Shown here: positions 21,709-32,888 of the stretch, one piece after another
Layout of the letters: each line of letters opens with the position of its first letter
Position numbering within the stretch: the stretch's first letter is position 1
From: Galeopsis tetrahit
Taxonomy: Eukaryota > Streptophyta > Magnoliopsida > Lamiales > Lamiaceae
NCBI GenBank assembly: GCA_963675135.1
Contig: OY776122.1
Coordinates: forward strand, 19,594,881 to 19,658,880
Direction: 5' to 3'
Length of the DNA: 64,000 nucleotides
Notes under the pieces: generated by a model
What the model saw: only the letters and a program-made list of their open reading frames with translations
Databases searched by the model: none
Told to the model about the DNA's origin: nothing
Translations under genes and position numbers: made by a program

Positions 21709-21888
21709 TTCTAGAGGCTTCCACATTGAGGTCCTATTTTTTAGGAAACTCAACTTCCACAACTTCCATGATCTTTCTAGATCCTTCTAGGCTGCTCCAG
21801 GTCGTTCCAAATGTATCCAGGCTGTTCTAGCATGTTCTCCAATGTTCTGGAATCTTCCAGGTTCCAGATCCTTGTAGAAGCTTCTAGA
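21709..21888 (-). promoter_or_regulatory. Heat-shock-element-like cluster in U3 of element C
   Basis: Motifs built from alternating TTC and GAA at two-base spacing. One perfect three-unit site TTCTGGAATCTTC is at 21845-21857. A second site GAAGCTTCTAGA is at 21877-21888. A near-site TTCTAGAGGCTTC (one mismatch) is at 21709-21721, 15 bases upstream of the TATA box. Further degenerate TTCTAGATCCTTC-type units lie between. Plant heat-shock factors bind nTTCnnGAAnnTTCn, and the Arabidopsis copia element ONSEN is heat-activated through such sites. Heat response here is inference. Confidence 0.6.
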
Positions 21889-22023
21889 TCCTGCCAGAAA
21901 TGCGACAACATTTAGGTCAACATTTAATGTAGCATTTCAGAAAAGACTTAGAAAAAATCTCGGAAGGTCAAATTCAGATGTTGTTGATAATGTTAAGACA
22001 TTTAAGAATTAACAACATCTACA

Positions 22024-24045
22024 GAGAATAAGCTCCAAGTTGCTGTGCAGAAATTTGAACAGTTTGCAATGGAGTCTGAGGAGTCCATTGATAAGTTTGC
22101 TGGTAGATTCACTGATGTGATGAATGAAATCAACTCACTGGGCAAGGTCTACACCAAGAGAGAAGTGGGGTTGAAGATCTTGAGAAGTCTCACTCAAAAG
22201 TGGGATGTCTATGCTGTAATGATGCAAAACACCAAAGATCTTTCCACCATGCCCATGCAACAAATCTTCTCTGAACTCAAAGCTTATGAGTTCGACCTCA
22301 ATAGAAGAAAGCCTATTGAGGAACCTTCAAATCCTACTAAGGGAGTGGCATTCAAAGCCAAAACAGCTGAACCAGAGATGCAGCCCACTCCAAGACCATC
22401 AAAGTCAGTCTCAAAGACTGAAATGAAAGAAGAACTAGCCTTGATGGCTAGAAGGTTTGAAAAGTTGAACTCAAGGTTTGGTAGATACAAGAAATTCTAC
22501 CAGGACAACAAATTCAGGATATACAACTCTCCTGAAGCACAGGCTGAAGTCAAAAAGCCTGAAGAGAAAAGATCAGAGGACAAGTACTCTGATAGGAGAA
22601 GGTCCAGTAGAGCTGAACCTTCATCATCAAAAAGAAGAGAAGAATCAAAGAAAGAAGATGATGAAGATCTGTGCTATAACTGTAAAAAGAAAGGGCACTT
22701 CCAGTATGATTGCCCTGAATTAAGCTCTAAGGAGAGAAGAGAGAGGCAGGCCAAAAGAGACAGGAAATTCACCAACAGAAAGGCCATGATGGCTGGTGAA
22801 GAATCTGACAGTGCTGAAAGCCTCAACTCTTCAGATGGACTGTTCTCAAACAGTGATGATGATGATGATGTGTGCAACATGGCTCTTGAGGATGATGAGG
22901 TATCCTCCACCTCTAGCTCACCATCATTTCTATCACAAAACACTAGTGAAGTCAACTTGAAACTTTCCCTTGGGAAGTTGATGGAAGATTTCACTAGATT
23001 ACAAGAATTTCATGATAACTGTGTGAGAGAAAATGAAAGATTGGCTATTGAACTTGCCAAAAACTCTGAGGTAGTTGTTGATGTCAAGTTTACTGAGTTG
23101 AATCAACAAGTCTTGAGAGAGCTTGAGGAAGCAAATCTCAGGATAGTTGACCAACAAAAGGAGATTGATGATCAACTTCTCTCTCAGAAGAGAAAAGATT
23201 TTGAACTTAAAATTCTCAATGCCAAATTTGAAAACCTCTCACATGAATATGATATTCTTAAATCAAGTGAAGAGAGTCTGAAATTAAAGATGTCTGCTCT
23301 GAAGAAATCCTCTAGAGCAATAGAGGAAATTCAGAGTTATCAAAGACCTATGGCTCAAAGAAGTGGATTAGGTTTTGATCCATCTGAATCTTCACCTTGT
23401 CTTAGTGTTGCTTCTGTAAGTAATACTAAGAGAATCTTTGTTAAGTTAGTGGCACAAACTGAAAATGAAGTGATTCAGCCACTAAACAAAGGAAAGGGCA
23501 AAATGGATGATCTGCCTACTCAAGTGATTCAGGAGAATAGGCCAAAACCTAAGGAAATGGCCAAAGCTCCTGAACATAAGAGGAATGTTGGTCAGCAGAG
23601 TAGACCCAATGAAAGGGCAACTCTACTGAACAATGTTCAGAAGAGTTATCCAAAGTATAATCAGCCTAGGCTAACTCTTCGGAGAAAGCCTCAGCTGAAT
23701 AGACCCAAGGATAACTTTTCTCAAAGCCAAAATAAAATGAGACAACCAAAACCCTTCATGCCAAAGGGTAATGGTCAAAAGAAAGCCTTTCCTCAAAGAT
23801 TCCCTCAAGTAGCACAAAGAACTCAAAAGTTCAGGAAATTTGACAACTCTCCTGAAACTTATAGAGTTAACACATTCACACACACTTTCCCAAAGGCATT
23901 TAAGGGAAAGACAGTGTATGTAGATGCTAGAGGAAGACAACTTAGCCACCTTGAATCAATCAGGGTTATTAGGCAAGTTTGGGTTCCCAAAGGTACAGCT
24001 AACCTCTCAGGACCCAAAACTCAAAGGGTACCTAAACCTATCTAA
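22024..24045 (+). pseudogene. gag: Element B gag, C-terminal part
   Basis: Continuation of B gag after the C insertion. The first five bases are the GAGAA duplication, and coding resumes at 22029 in the original frame. Features: gag core (MESEESIDKFAGRFTDVMN), a zinc knuckle C-X2-C-X4-H-X4-C in CYNCKKKGHFQYDC, acidic Ser/Asp-rich runs, a coiled-coil stretch, and a Lys/Arg/Gln-rich C-terminal tail. Without C, gag would be about 821 residues and open. It ends with TAA at 24043-24045, in the same frame as pol, which continues 12 bases on. Gag of A ends at the same place with the same stop. Confidence 0.92.
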
Positions 24046-24063
24046 TTACAGGTACCAATGGGC
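24043..24063 (+). other. In-frame gag/pol stop of element B
   Basis: TAA separates gag from pol without a frame change; the first pol ATG is at 24058. The same TAA is at 36566-36568 (minus) in A. Sequence across the stop, CTATCTAATTACAG followed by GTACC, also resembles a plant 3' splice site (CTAAT plus TTACAG). Pol expression might therefore use readthrough, reinitiation or splicing. A has GTG where B has the ATG at 24058, so reinitiation at that codon is not conserved. Confidence 0.55.
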
Positions 24064-27000
24064 CACAAGAAGAGGAGCATGAGCAAAAAGTCAGCATGGT
24101 ACCTTGACAGTGGATGCTCAAGGCACATGACTGGAAACAAGGAACTCCTCACTGACTTCATTGAAAAAGAAGGCCCAAATGTTACTTTTGGAGACAGCTC
24201 ACAAGCAACTACAAAAGGTTATGGTACTTTGATGATTGGTAACATCAAAGTAACCAATGTATCTTATGTGGCTGGTCTCAAATATAACCTCCTAAGTATC
24301 AGTCAATTCTGTGACAAAGATTTTAATGTTGAGTTCTCAAGTGGAAAGTGTCTAATTAAGGATAAAACTCAACAAACCCTATTGACTGGAACTAGGAAGG
24401 GAAATGTGTATTTTGCAGACTGGGACAAGTCTACTGATGCTGCATGTTTTATTGCTAAAAGTTCCAGTGAACAAAGTTGGTTATGGCACAAAAGGCTAAA
24501 CCACCTGAACTTCAAATCTATGAATAAACTTGCTAGAAATGCATTAGTTAAAGGACTGCCTAATGAGGTTTTCATTAAAGAACATGTGTGTAAGCCATGT
24601 CAAGAAGGAAAACAGATTAAAGCCTCATTCAAAGGTAAACCAGTCATCTCCACTGAAAGGGTACTTGAACTTCTACATATGGATCTGTTTGGACCAATTA
24701 CCCCTTCAAGCATAAATGGTAGAAAATACACATTGGTGGTAGTAGATGACTTCTCTAGGTTCACATGGGTAGTATTTCTCCTTAATAAGAAGGAAACACA
24801 AGTCAAACTACCTGAACTTCTTAAGAGATTGTCAAATGAGAAAAACCTTAGCATTATCAAGATAAGATCTGATAAAGGCACTGAGTTCATAAATTCATAC
24901 ATCAATGAGTATTGCACATCTAATGGAATAGCTCATGAAACCTCAGCAGCTAGAACACCTCAGCAAAATGGAGTTGTAGAAAGAAGAAATAGAACTTTAA
25001 AAGAAGCTGCTAGAACCCTAATTGCTGATTCAAAATTACCTAAGAGGTTTTGGGCTGAAGCTATAAATTTTGCATGCCATACTCAAAATAGATGTTTGAT
25101 CACTAAGGGGCAAGGGAAAACCCCCTATGAACTCTGGAAAGGAAGAATGCCTAAAGTGTCATACTTTCATATATTTGGTTGCAAATGTTTTATTCACAAT
25201 AATGGGAAAGAATAGTTGAAAACCTTTGATAGCAAAGCTGATGAAGGAGTGTTCCTTGGATACTCCCAAATCAGTAAAGCTTTCAGGGTCTACAACAAGA
25301 AAACCCTTATAGTGGAAGAAACACCTCATGTTGTGTTTGATGAGTCTATCTTTGAGATCAGGAATGATCATTTGGAACCTGAAGAAATCACACAGGGGAC
25401 AACCAGACTAAGCCTAAAAGACAAAGACACTGAATTCATAGATGTTGTCCAAGCCAATCTTCCTGAAAACTCTAAATTGGACAACCATCCTGAAGGCAAC
25501 CTTCCTGAAGCAATTCCCACTGAAAGGAATGATGAACTGAATGATCCAATCCCAGTTCACATCCAGGTAACAACTACCAATGAAGAAGCAGTTCCTGCTG
25601 AGGTAGTTAATGGGTCAAATAATCAAGGGGGAACTCAAAATGTTGAAAATGCCAATGTCCCTGACATTGAGGACAACACCCCTGATTATGATCCTGAATT
25701 AGATCCTGCATTCAATTATCCTGAATTCTATGATCAAATTGACTCAACTTCAGTAGAGGACAACTCTACTGAAGAGATCAGAAAAAGAAGGACCTGGTTG
25801 TCAGACCATCCTACTGATCTAATACTTGGTGACCCAAGTATTGGAGTCAAAACAAGAAAATTCCATGGTGAAAGTGCTCTTTTCTGTTGTTTCTTGTCAG
25901 AGCAAGAACCAAGTGATATTGAGGAAGCACTTCAAGATGCCAATTGGATCACAGCCATGCAGGAAGAACTCAACCAATTCACCAGAAATGAAGTATGGGA
26001 GCTGGTTGATAGACCTTCACATCAAGATGTTATTGGAACCAAGTGGGTGTTCAAGAACAAAAAGAATGAAAATGATGTGATTGTCAAAAACAAAGCAAGA
26101 CTAGTGGCAAAAGGATACTGCCAGCATGAAGGCATTGACTATGATGAGACCTTTGCACCTGTGGCAAGGCTAGAAGCAATAAGGCTTTTCCTAGCCTATG
26201 CAGCCCACAAGAGGTTCAAAGTGTACCAAATGGATGTCAAGAGTGCCTTTCTGAATGGAGTCTTGAAAGAAGAGGTCTATGTGGAGCAACCACCAGGTTT
26301 TGAAGTTGGAAACCAAGTTTACAGACTGAAGAAAGCTCTATATGGACTCAAACAGGCCCCTAGGGCTTGGTATGATACACTGTCACAGTTCCTATTGGAT
26401 CATGGATTCACCAAGGGAACTGTGGACAGAACTCTCTTCAGATTCTCTAAAGGAGAGGACATCTTGCTTGTCCAAATTTATGTAGATGACATAATTTTTG
26501 GATCCCCTAATGAGAAGCTGTGTGAAAAGTTCTCCAAACTCATGCAAAGCAAGTTTGAGATGTCCATGATGGGGTTGATGAACTTCTTTTTGGGTCTTCA
26601 AGTCAAACAATCTAAAGAAGGAATCTTCATTAACCAAGCTAAGTACACCAGAGAAATGATCAAAAAGTTTGGGTGTACAACTAGCAAGCCAGTAAGGATC
26701 CCTATGAACACAAATTGGAAGATGGATCCTGATGAGAGTGGTATTCCAACCAACTCTACTGAGTATAGAGGAATCATTGGATCACTCCTCTATCTCACTG
26801 CCAGCAGACCTGACATTACCTTTGCAGTAGGTGTTTGTGCAAGGTTTCAAGCAAATCCCAAGAAAAGTCATCTTGAGGCTGCAAAGAGGATTTTGAGGTA
26901 TCTCAAAGGCACTGAAATTCTAGGCCTTTGGTACCCTGCTGATGACAACATTGAGCTAACTGGCTACTCAGATGCTGACTATGGAGGTTGTAGAATTGAC

Positions 27001-27435
27001 AGAAAGTCCACTTCAGGGACTTGTCAATTCTTGGGCAACAAACTTATATCTTGGTTCTCCAAGAAGCAGAACACAGTGGCTACTTCCACCAGTGAAGCTG
27101 AATATGTTGCAGCTGGAAGTTGTTGTGCTCAAATCCTTTGGTTGAGACAACAACTGAGAGACTACAAAGTCAACTCTACTGAAGTGCCAATATTTTGTGA
27201 TAACAATAGTGCCATTGCTATATCACAAAATCCTGTCTTGCACACAAGATGCAAGCATGTGGACATCAAGCACCACTTCATTAGAGACCATGTGGAGAAG
27301 AAGGACATAAAGTTGGTCAAGATCCACACAGATCATCAAAAAGCTGATATACTAACTAAGCCACTTGCAGAGGCAAGATTTCTGGAGCTATCAGCAGAGT
27401 TGGGATTACTTGATCCAGGGAAGTTGGACAAGTAA
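24046..27435 (+). pseudogene. pol: Element B pol (PR-INT-RT-RNase H), one nonsense codon
   Basis: Numbered from the ATG at 24058: protease D17 in WYLDSG; integrase zinc finger H144, H149, C178, C181; catalytic D209, D272, E308 (35 residues between the last two). A TAG at 25213-25215 (codon 386) stands where A has a Gln codon, in NGKE-stop-LKTFDSK. The same frame then continues to 27435 with RT (QMDVKSAFLNG, YVDDIIFGS) and RNase H (GYSDADYGG, SEAEYVAAG). All motifs other than the nonsense codon look sound. The element therefore lacks RT and RNase H unless the stop is read through. The stop codon is probably older than this insertion, given the nearly identical LTRs. Confidence 0.93.
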
Positions 27436-28136
27436 AAGTCATGAAAAGTGAATGAGATATATGGAAACTGAAAAGGTTCTCAGCAGACTTGATCAAGTCT
27501 ACTGAATATCAGAAGAGATGGCTAAAATCATTCAGGACACTTGTCCATTGGAATTCAGGACCTTTGTCCACATCTCTTCAGGACACTTGTCCAAGTGGGG
27601 TCAGATAAGTTGTCTTGGCTATCAAACTATTCCCTTGGTTTGATAAGCACCTATTTTGGGTAATCATTGTCTACCTTGATACATGTCCCAACTACAGATA
27701 TCATCACTGTAGGATTTAATTTGTCCCCCACCCAAAAGGTCACTTTCCATGCATTAAATGCCAAGATTTAACTCTTGTTTGCATTCCACTTTTCAAGCCA
27801 TGATCTATCTCAAAAACTCCCCAACCATTAACAAATATTTAATAACTTCCACGTTTTGAATAAAACCAATAACTCACTGTTACATTGGTTTTTGACCATT
27901 GGATCAAAACTGGCCAACTCCCCTGAAATTCATCCTGGCCGTCCAAGTGTATATTTCCATTTTTTATACCCGTTGAAAATACACAAACCTCACCAACTCA
28001 TTGACAAACATTCGTTTTAGAATATCCCCAAGTCTTAAGATCCCCCACAAACACTTCTTCCCCAAGTATTCAAACCCTAGCTTATTTTTCTTCAAACTCT
28101 CTCAACACTCCTTCATTTTCATCTCTGTAAATTTCA
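27436..28136 (+). promoter_or_regulatory. Element B pol-env spacer with palindromes and a telo-box leader
   Basis: Non-coding. Three spaced inverted repeats: GGACACTTGTCC at 27535-27546, the variant GGACCTTTGTCC at 27558-27569, and GGACACTTGTCC again at 27581-27592. Before the env-like ATG the sequence is a CT-rich leader with AAACCCTAG at 28072-28080, like a plant gene 5' untranslated region. Both features recur in A. Confidence 0.5.
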
Positions 28137-31100
28137 ATGGCTTCCAAAGTTAGACCAGAGATGATCATAGACTTTTCCAACAAGGCTCTGGACCTTGATT
28201 TTGGATATCTAAGCAACAGAAACAATCTTCATTTTGAACCCATAATCTCCTTCGAAAGTGAAGATCCTGAGATTACTCCAACTCTGAGGTGGTTGAGAAG
28301 GGCTGGTCTTCAAAAGTTCTTGGAAGAAAGACCAAGTTCCTGCTTGGAAAGCTATATGGCTGAATTCTTTGCCTTTCTCAAATGGAGAGGCAAACCTGAA
28401 GATGGTGAAATTTCCACCAAATTGTCTTATGTTGCTGAAGGAGAAGAGGAAGAAAGACTTCATAGAGTGAAATTCTCTTCAGAAGATCTTGAAGGAGCCT
28501 TTGGATTGCCTTCTGAGGGAAGGAATCCAGAAATCTATGGCACGGGCCATGAAGAAGAAATAGCTCAGGAATGGCTATTGACACCAGCCCCTCTCTCTTC
28601 AACTCAAAACAAGAAGACTCTCAAGGCAGAGTTTCTCAACCTTTTTGAGGTAGTTGCTAAGAGCCTCTTAAGCAACACTGGAAGCTTAGAGCAGGTCAGC
28701 CATCCAAGGATCAGAATCATGGCTGCCATTATTGATGCCAGTGATAAGGGCATCAAATTTGATTGGAGGACCTTCATTATGTCTGAAATGATGAAGGAAA
28801 AGGCTAAATTCAAGGTGAAATCTCACAACAAGGTGGTGCTAGAAGGGAAAATCAAGTATTGCACTAGGGCAAGCTTGTTGATTGAGAGGTTTTCCCACTA
28901 TTCCCAGATGCAAACCTTTGCAAAGCCCCTCCCAGCCCAAAAGATCCTATTCAGAAAGCTCAGCAAGAAAACTGAGAAAAGAAGGATGTTAATGGCCAAG
29001 CCTGCTGAAGCAAAGGAGGAGGAGAAGCCCAAGTTGAAAAAGAGGACAAAGGCAAGGGTGGTGAAGACAAGGAAAATGTCTCAGATAATCTCAGAAGAGA
29101 ATTCAGATGCTTCAACTGAGATTGAAGAAGTTGCTAGAGAAGGTGTACAAGTGCCCTCTGATCATTCAGAAGAATTAAGGCAAAAGTACAATGAGACTAG
29201 ACAAAAGTCTAGGGGTGATAAGAGGATCAGGGAAGTTGTCCCTGAGAAGGATGAGGAAGGAAGTGGGAGCAGTAGAGCTAGTAAGAGAAGGGTCAAGCCT
29301 ACTGACAAGGTGTTGGAGCTTCAGGAAGAAAGGTCTCTACAACTTGCTCTAAGAGAGAGCAGAGCTGAAAGCAGGACCAAAACAAAGTCAAGGACCAACT
29401 CATCTGGTTCTGGAACTCCAGAATCCAGGGTCCCTGAAGATCAACCAATGGAGGTCAACATCCCTGAAATTCAGAATCCTGAGCCCAACTCCCCTGAAAC
29501 CAATATAACCCCAACCAATCAACCCATCACCCCCATTAACCTCACAAAGAGATACTCTCCTGAGGGAAGTGTGCAGAGAAGTATGATAGATGTGCTAGCT
29601 GACATAGCTGTAGATGAGACAAGGTTACAATCTCCCCTTGACTCATCTATGCTCAATTATTCAAAGCTTTTAGAAGCTGCACTCTTTGAGCCAACCCCCC
29701 TGAGCAAAGCCCCTTCAGATCCATTGCTCTCAAAAGCAACTGAAGATCCTTCTACTGCACCCAACCCATCTGAAGCCAACATTCCTGAACTTAATCTGCC
29801 TGAAGCCACATTAGGAGAACCCAGAGCCAACTCCCCTATAACCCAAAGTCCCCATTCAAGTGGAGATGAGGAGGAGTATACTTATGAAAGTATGCTCAGA
29901 GGAGGAGCCAAGGCTACTGTGGACAGTTTGTATCCACAACTTGCTGAATTTCCAAGAATTCAGAAGACATTTCATGATCTAAGGATGCTTGTTGATGTAA
30001 AAGACAAATCTATGATGGAGATATCACAAGTCATCCAAGATAAGGGTGCAAACTGGTGGCAAATAGAGGAAAACAGATTGCTACACTTTGCTGGAGTTTC
30101 AAAGACTAGATTCCTCACTGATGAGGAAATATTTGCAAAGTTGGTGAATGACAAGATCAATGAGGAGAGGGAAAGAAAAGCTAAGGGAATCAAACACCCT
30201 GAAAGTAGCTCCAATGATGATGACTCCCCAGATGATCCCTCAAACCCCTCTAAACCCAACCCTCCTGAAACCCCTCAAGCCAATCTCCCTAAGCCTTCTG
30301 TCTCTGAAAGACTTTCCAACCCCCCTAGAACCTATCATAGGAAAGGCTCTGTCATTTCAGAGGTGTTGACCAAGGATGGTAACACAAACAAGGACACATC
30401 TGCCAATGAAGGTTCTTCTGAACCCAAGGCACAGCCTAAAGATGTGGAGGTTCCTTCTCTAGAGGCTAGTTTGATTAAGGCCTATTCAGTGTCAGAAGAG
30501 TTGGACACTGATCAGCCCTTAATCATTCAGGATGACTCAGTGGCTGTTGATATAAGCACTGTGATCTCCCCACAACTGCCATCTTTGAACCTTGTTGAAG
30601 GTGGAGATGCTGCAGGTTTAGGAGAAGGAGTTGAAAAGGAAAGTAGTTTTGAAAAATCAGAGGGAGTTATGGATGAAAGAGAGGTAGTTATCACTAAGAT
30701 TGTGAGTGTACCAACATATGAGGGTGGTATAAGTGAGGAAGGACAGGTTATTCTTGAAGTCAAATCTGAACTTCAAGAATCCCTTGATGAGAGGAGGCCT
30801 GCTCCTTTAAGTGAGGAAACTTTTAATGAAGGAAGAAAAGAAATAGTTGAAAATGAGGAGAAGGCTGCTGATGTATCAGAGTCTTATGAAAAAGAAAATG
30901 AGGGAGATAAGTGTGTTTTCACTGATGCTTTTGATTTGTCTGATATTGCAGGGATAAGCTTTGAACAATTTTTTGCAGATGATCTCTTGACAGATGCTCC
31001 CATCCAAGTTGACACTGGATCTGCACAAGCCTTGCTTGGGATGCAATCAGAGAAGTTGGATTCCTTGGCTCAACAAGTTCAAACAGCTCATGCAGAAACT

Positions 31101-32888
31101 TCTGGAGCATTAGATGAGCATGGAAGAACTCTAGCTTCTGTTGAAATGAGATTAACTGGCTCTGAAGATGTGGTTTTACCCACATTGGAAGCAAGAATTG
31201 AAGGAGTAGAATCTGGTCTTCAAACCATCTCTACTGAAGTTCACAAAGCCAAAGTCAGTATGGAAAACATCTCAAAGGAGGTCAAGAAGGATCAAAAGAT
31301 GCTGAGAGATAACCATAATGCAAATGTTCAAGCTATCAGATTGACAATCAAGCAAGCTCTTGGCAAGAAGACAGCCTTGCAAAAGAAAAGAGCTGAAGAG
31401 CAAAGGCTAGCTATGGTCAAAGCAGCCTCAGACAAGTTTTCCCAAGAAGTGTTGGCCAACATTGTTGAAGGTGCAGTGGCTAACCTCACTGAGCTCCTGA
31501 AAGCCCAATTGGATGCATCTCTTAAGGCAACCATGGAGGAGGTTGTCCAACAGAAAATGAAGCCTGTTCTTGCCTTTCTCAGCTTGAGCAATGACAAGAT
31601 GAAAAATATACATGATGAGAATGTATATTTGTTGGAAGAAATGAAGTCTCTAACCCAAGCCCAGTCCTTATTGGCATCCACTATGAGTGAACTGAAGCCA
31701 GAATGTTTTGATGCTGCCAAAAAGGGGGAAAGGGAAAGAGCTAGGGCAAAAGGTGCCTTAGTGATTGGGAGTCCAGTGAAAGGGAAGGACAAAGCCCCTG
31801 AAGGAAAGGGAAAAGAGCCAGCAGTGCTGAACTTGGAAGAATTGGATGAAGAGGAGCAGTTAGCATTGGCATTGAAGAGCTCTATGGCCTCAGCTCAAGA
31901 GGAAAGAGTGAGGTTACAACAAAGACCAGGTGGTGAAGTATCTGGTTTGGACAAGGATGCTGAAGGTGTCCAAACTAGAGGAAAGATCAAGAAGGCCCAA
32001 GGAAAGTAGAGACAAGTTGAGAAATTCACTGACTTTCCCAATAGCCTTGATCTTCCACCTGAATTCAGAGTTGTTGATGATGAGCCTACCTCAAAGAAGG
32101 CCAAAACTGCTGAAATACCCAAAACTGCTGAAATGCCCAAGACTGCTGAAGAAGACAAGTCTACTGAGATTAAGTCCACTGAAAGTACCAAAGCTTCTGA
32201 AGATGTTGAGGAACTATATGAAGAAGGCTTTGGACCTGGACCAAAGAAGACAAGGATTGTGGTACTCAATGATCCATCAAAGTTGTTTCATGAAGGGTAT
32301 GGCAAAGACCCTTAAACACAACAGAAATTGGCTATGATGAGAGCCCAAGAGAAAATGGACTTGATGGAAGAGGCCAACAGAGCAAGAGACAAGAGAAGAG
32401 CAGACTTCCAAAAGCCAAGAAGGAAGAGAGCAACCTACAACAAGATGAAGCCACAACTATTGATCCCAATGGACACCAAATATCCTCACTTGGATAAATG
32501 GGTGCCAATTCAGCTGAATGACTCATGGGAGGAAGCAAAAAGGGAGTTTGTCTATGATCAGTATGTCATTGACAGATGGAATGGAATAGATGCCAACACC
32601 AATTTTGCTGAGTTCATGATTGAGTACTATAGAGAACTCTATCAACAATTGCTTGCAGCTGCTGACATTGCAAGAATTGAACTAAATGCTCCCAAGCCTA
32701 TCATCTACATGCCTCCAAAGCTTGATGGATGGATTGACCAAGCAAGGATCCTAAGGGAGTTCACAAAAATCCTCAAGCTGAACAAGATGGTTCTTGGTCC
32801 TAAGGGAACCAACCAAGAAGCCATGGCCTTGAAGAGGAGAGTGTGGGCACAATATGGGATGAACCCACCTCCTGAGGATGATCTCTGA
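28137..32888 (+). pseudogene. Env-like ORF of element B, two nonsense codons
   Basis: Counterpart of the 1581-residue ORF of A: it starts MASKVRPEMIIDFSNK and ends PPPEDDL. The frame is preserved end to end (1583 codons before the stop) but has TAG at 32007-32009 and TAA at 32313-32315, where A has Arg and Glu codons. Up to the first stop 1290 residues could be made, containing the N-terminal globular region, Pro/Ser/Glu-rich repeats and the coiled-coil-like section. The conserved C-terminal basic part would be lost. Between the two stops is a short KTAE repeat (EIPKTAEMPKTAEEDK) that is longer than in A. Function unknown; no signal peptide or membrane segment seen. Confidence 0.9.

Larger units (their letters stand above)
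11461..22023 (-). mobile_element. Element C: intact copia/Sirevirus-like retrotransposon inserted in B gag
   Basis: 10563-bp element with 864-bp LTRs at 11461-12324 and 21160-22023, TG...CA ends and a 5-bp duplication GAGAA (11456-11460 and 22024-22028). On the minus strand: primer-binding site, one gag-pol ORF of 1649 codons, a spacer, an env-like ORF of 782 codons and a polypurine tract. The LTRs differ at five positions with no gap that I can see, so the insertion is young. Nothing needed for autonomous movement is visibly missing. It belongs to a different family from A and B: LTRs do not align and gag is diverged. Confidence 0.96.
21160..22023 (-). repeat. Element C 5' LTR (864 bp), the active promoter copy
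   Basis: Right-hand LTR on the plus strand and upstream LTR of the element. TATA box TATAAATA at 21686-21693 on the minus strand. Upstream of it (higher coordinates) lie TTC/GAA arrays of the heat-shock-element type. The left copy differs at five positions. Confidence 0.96.
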
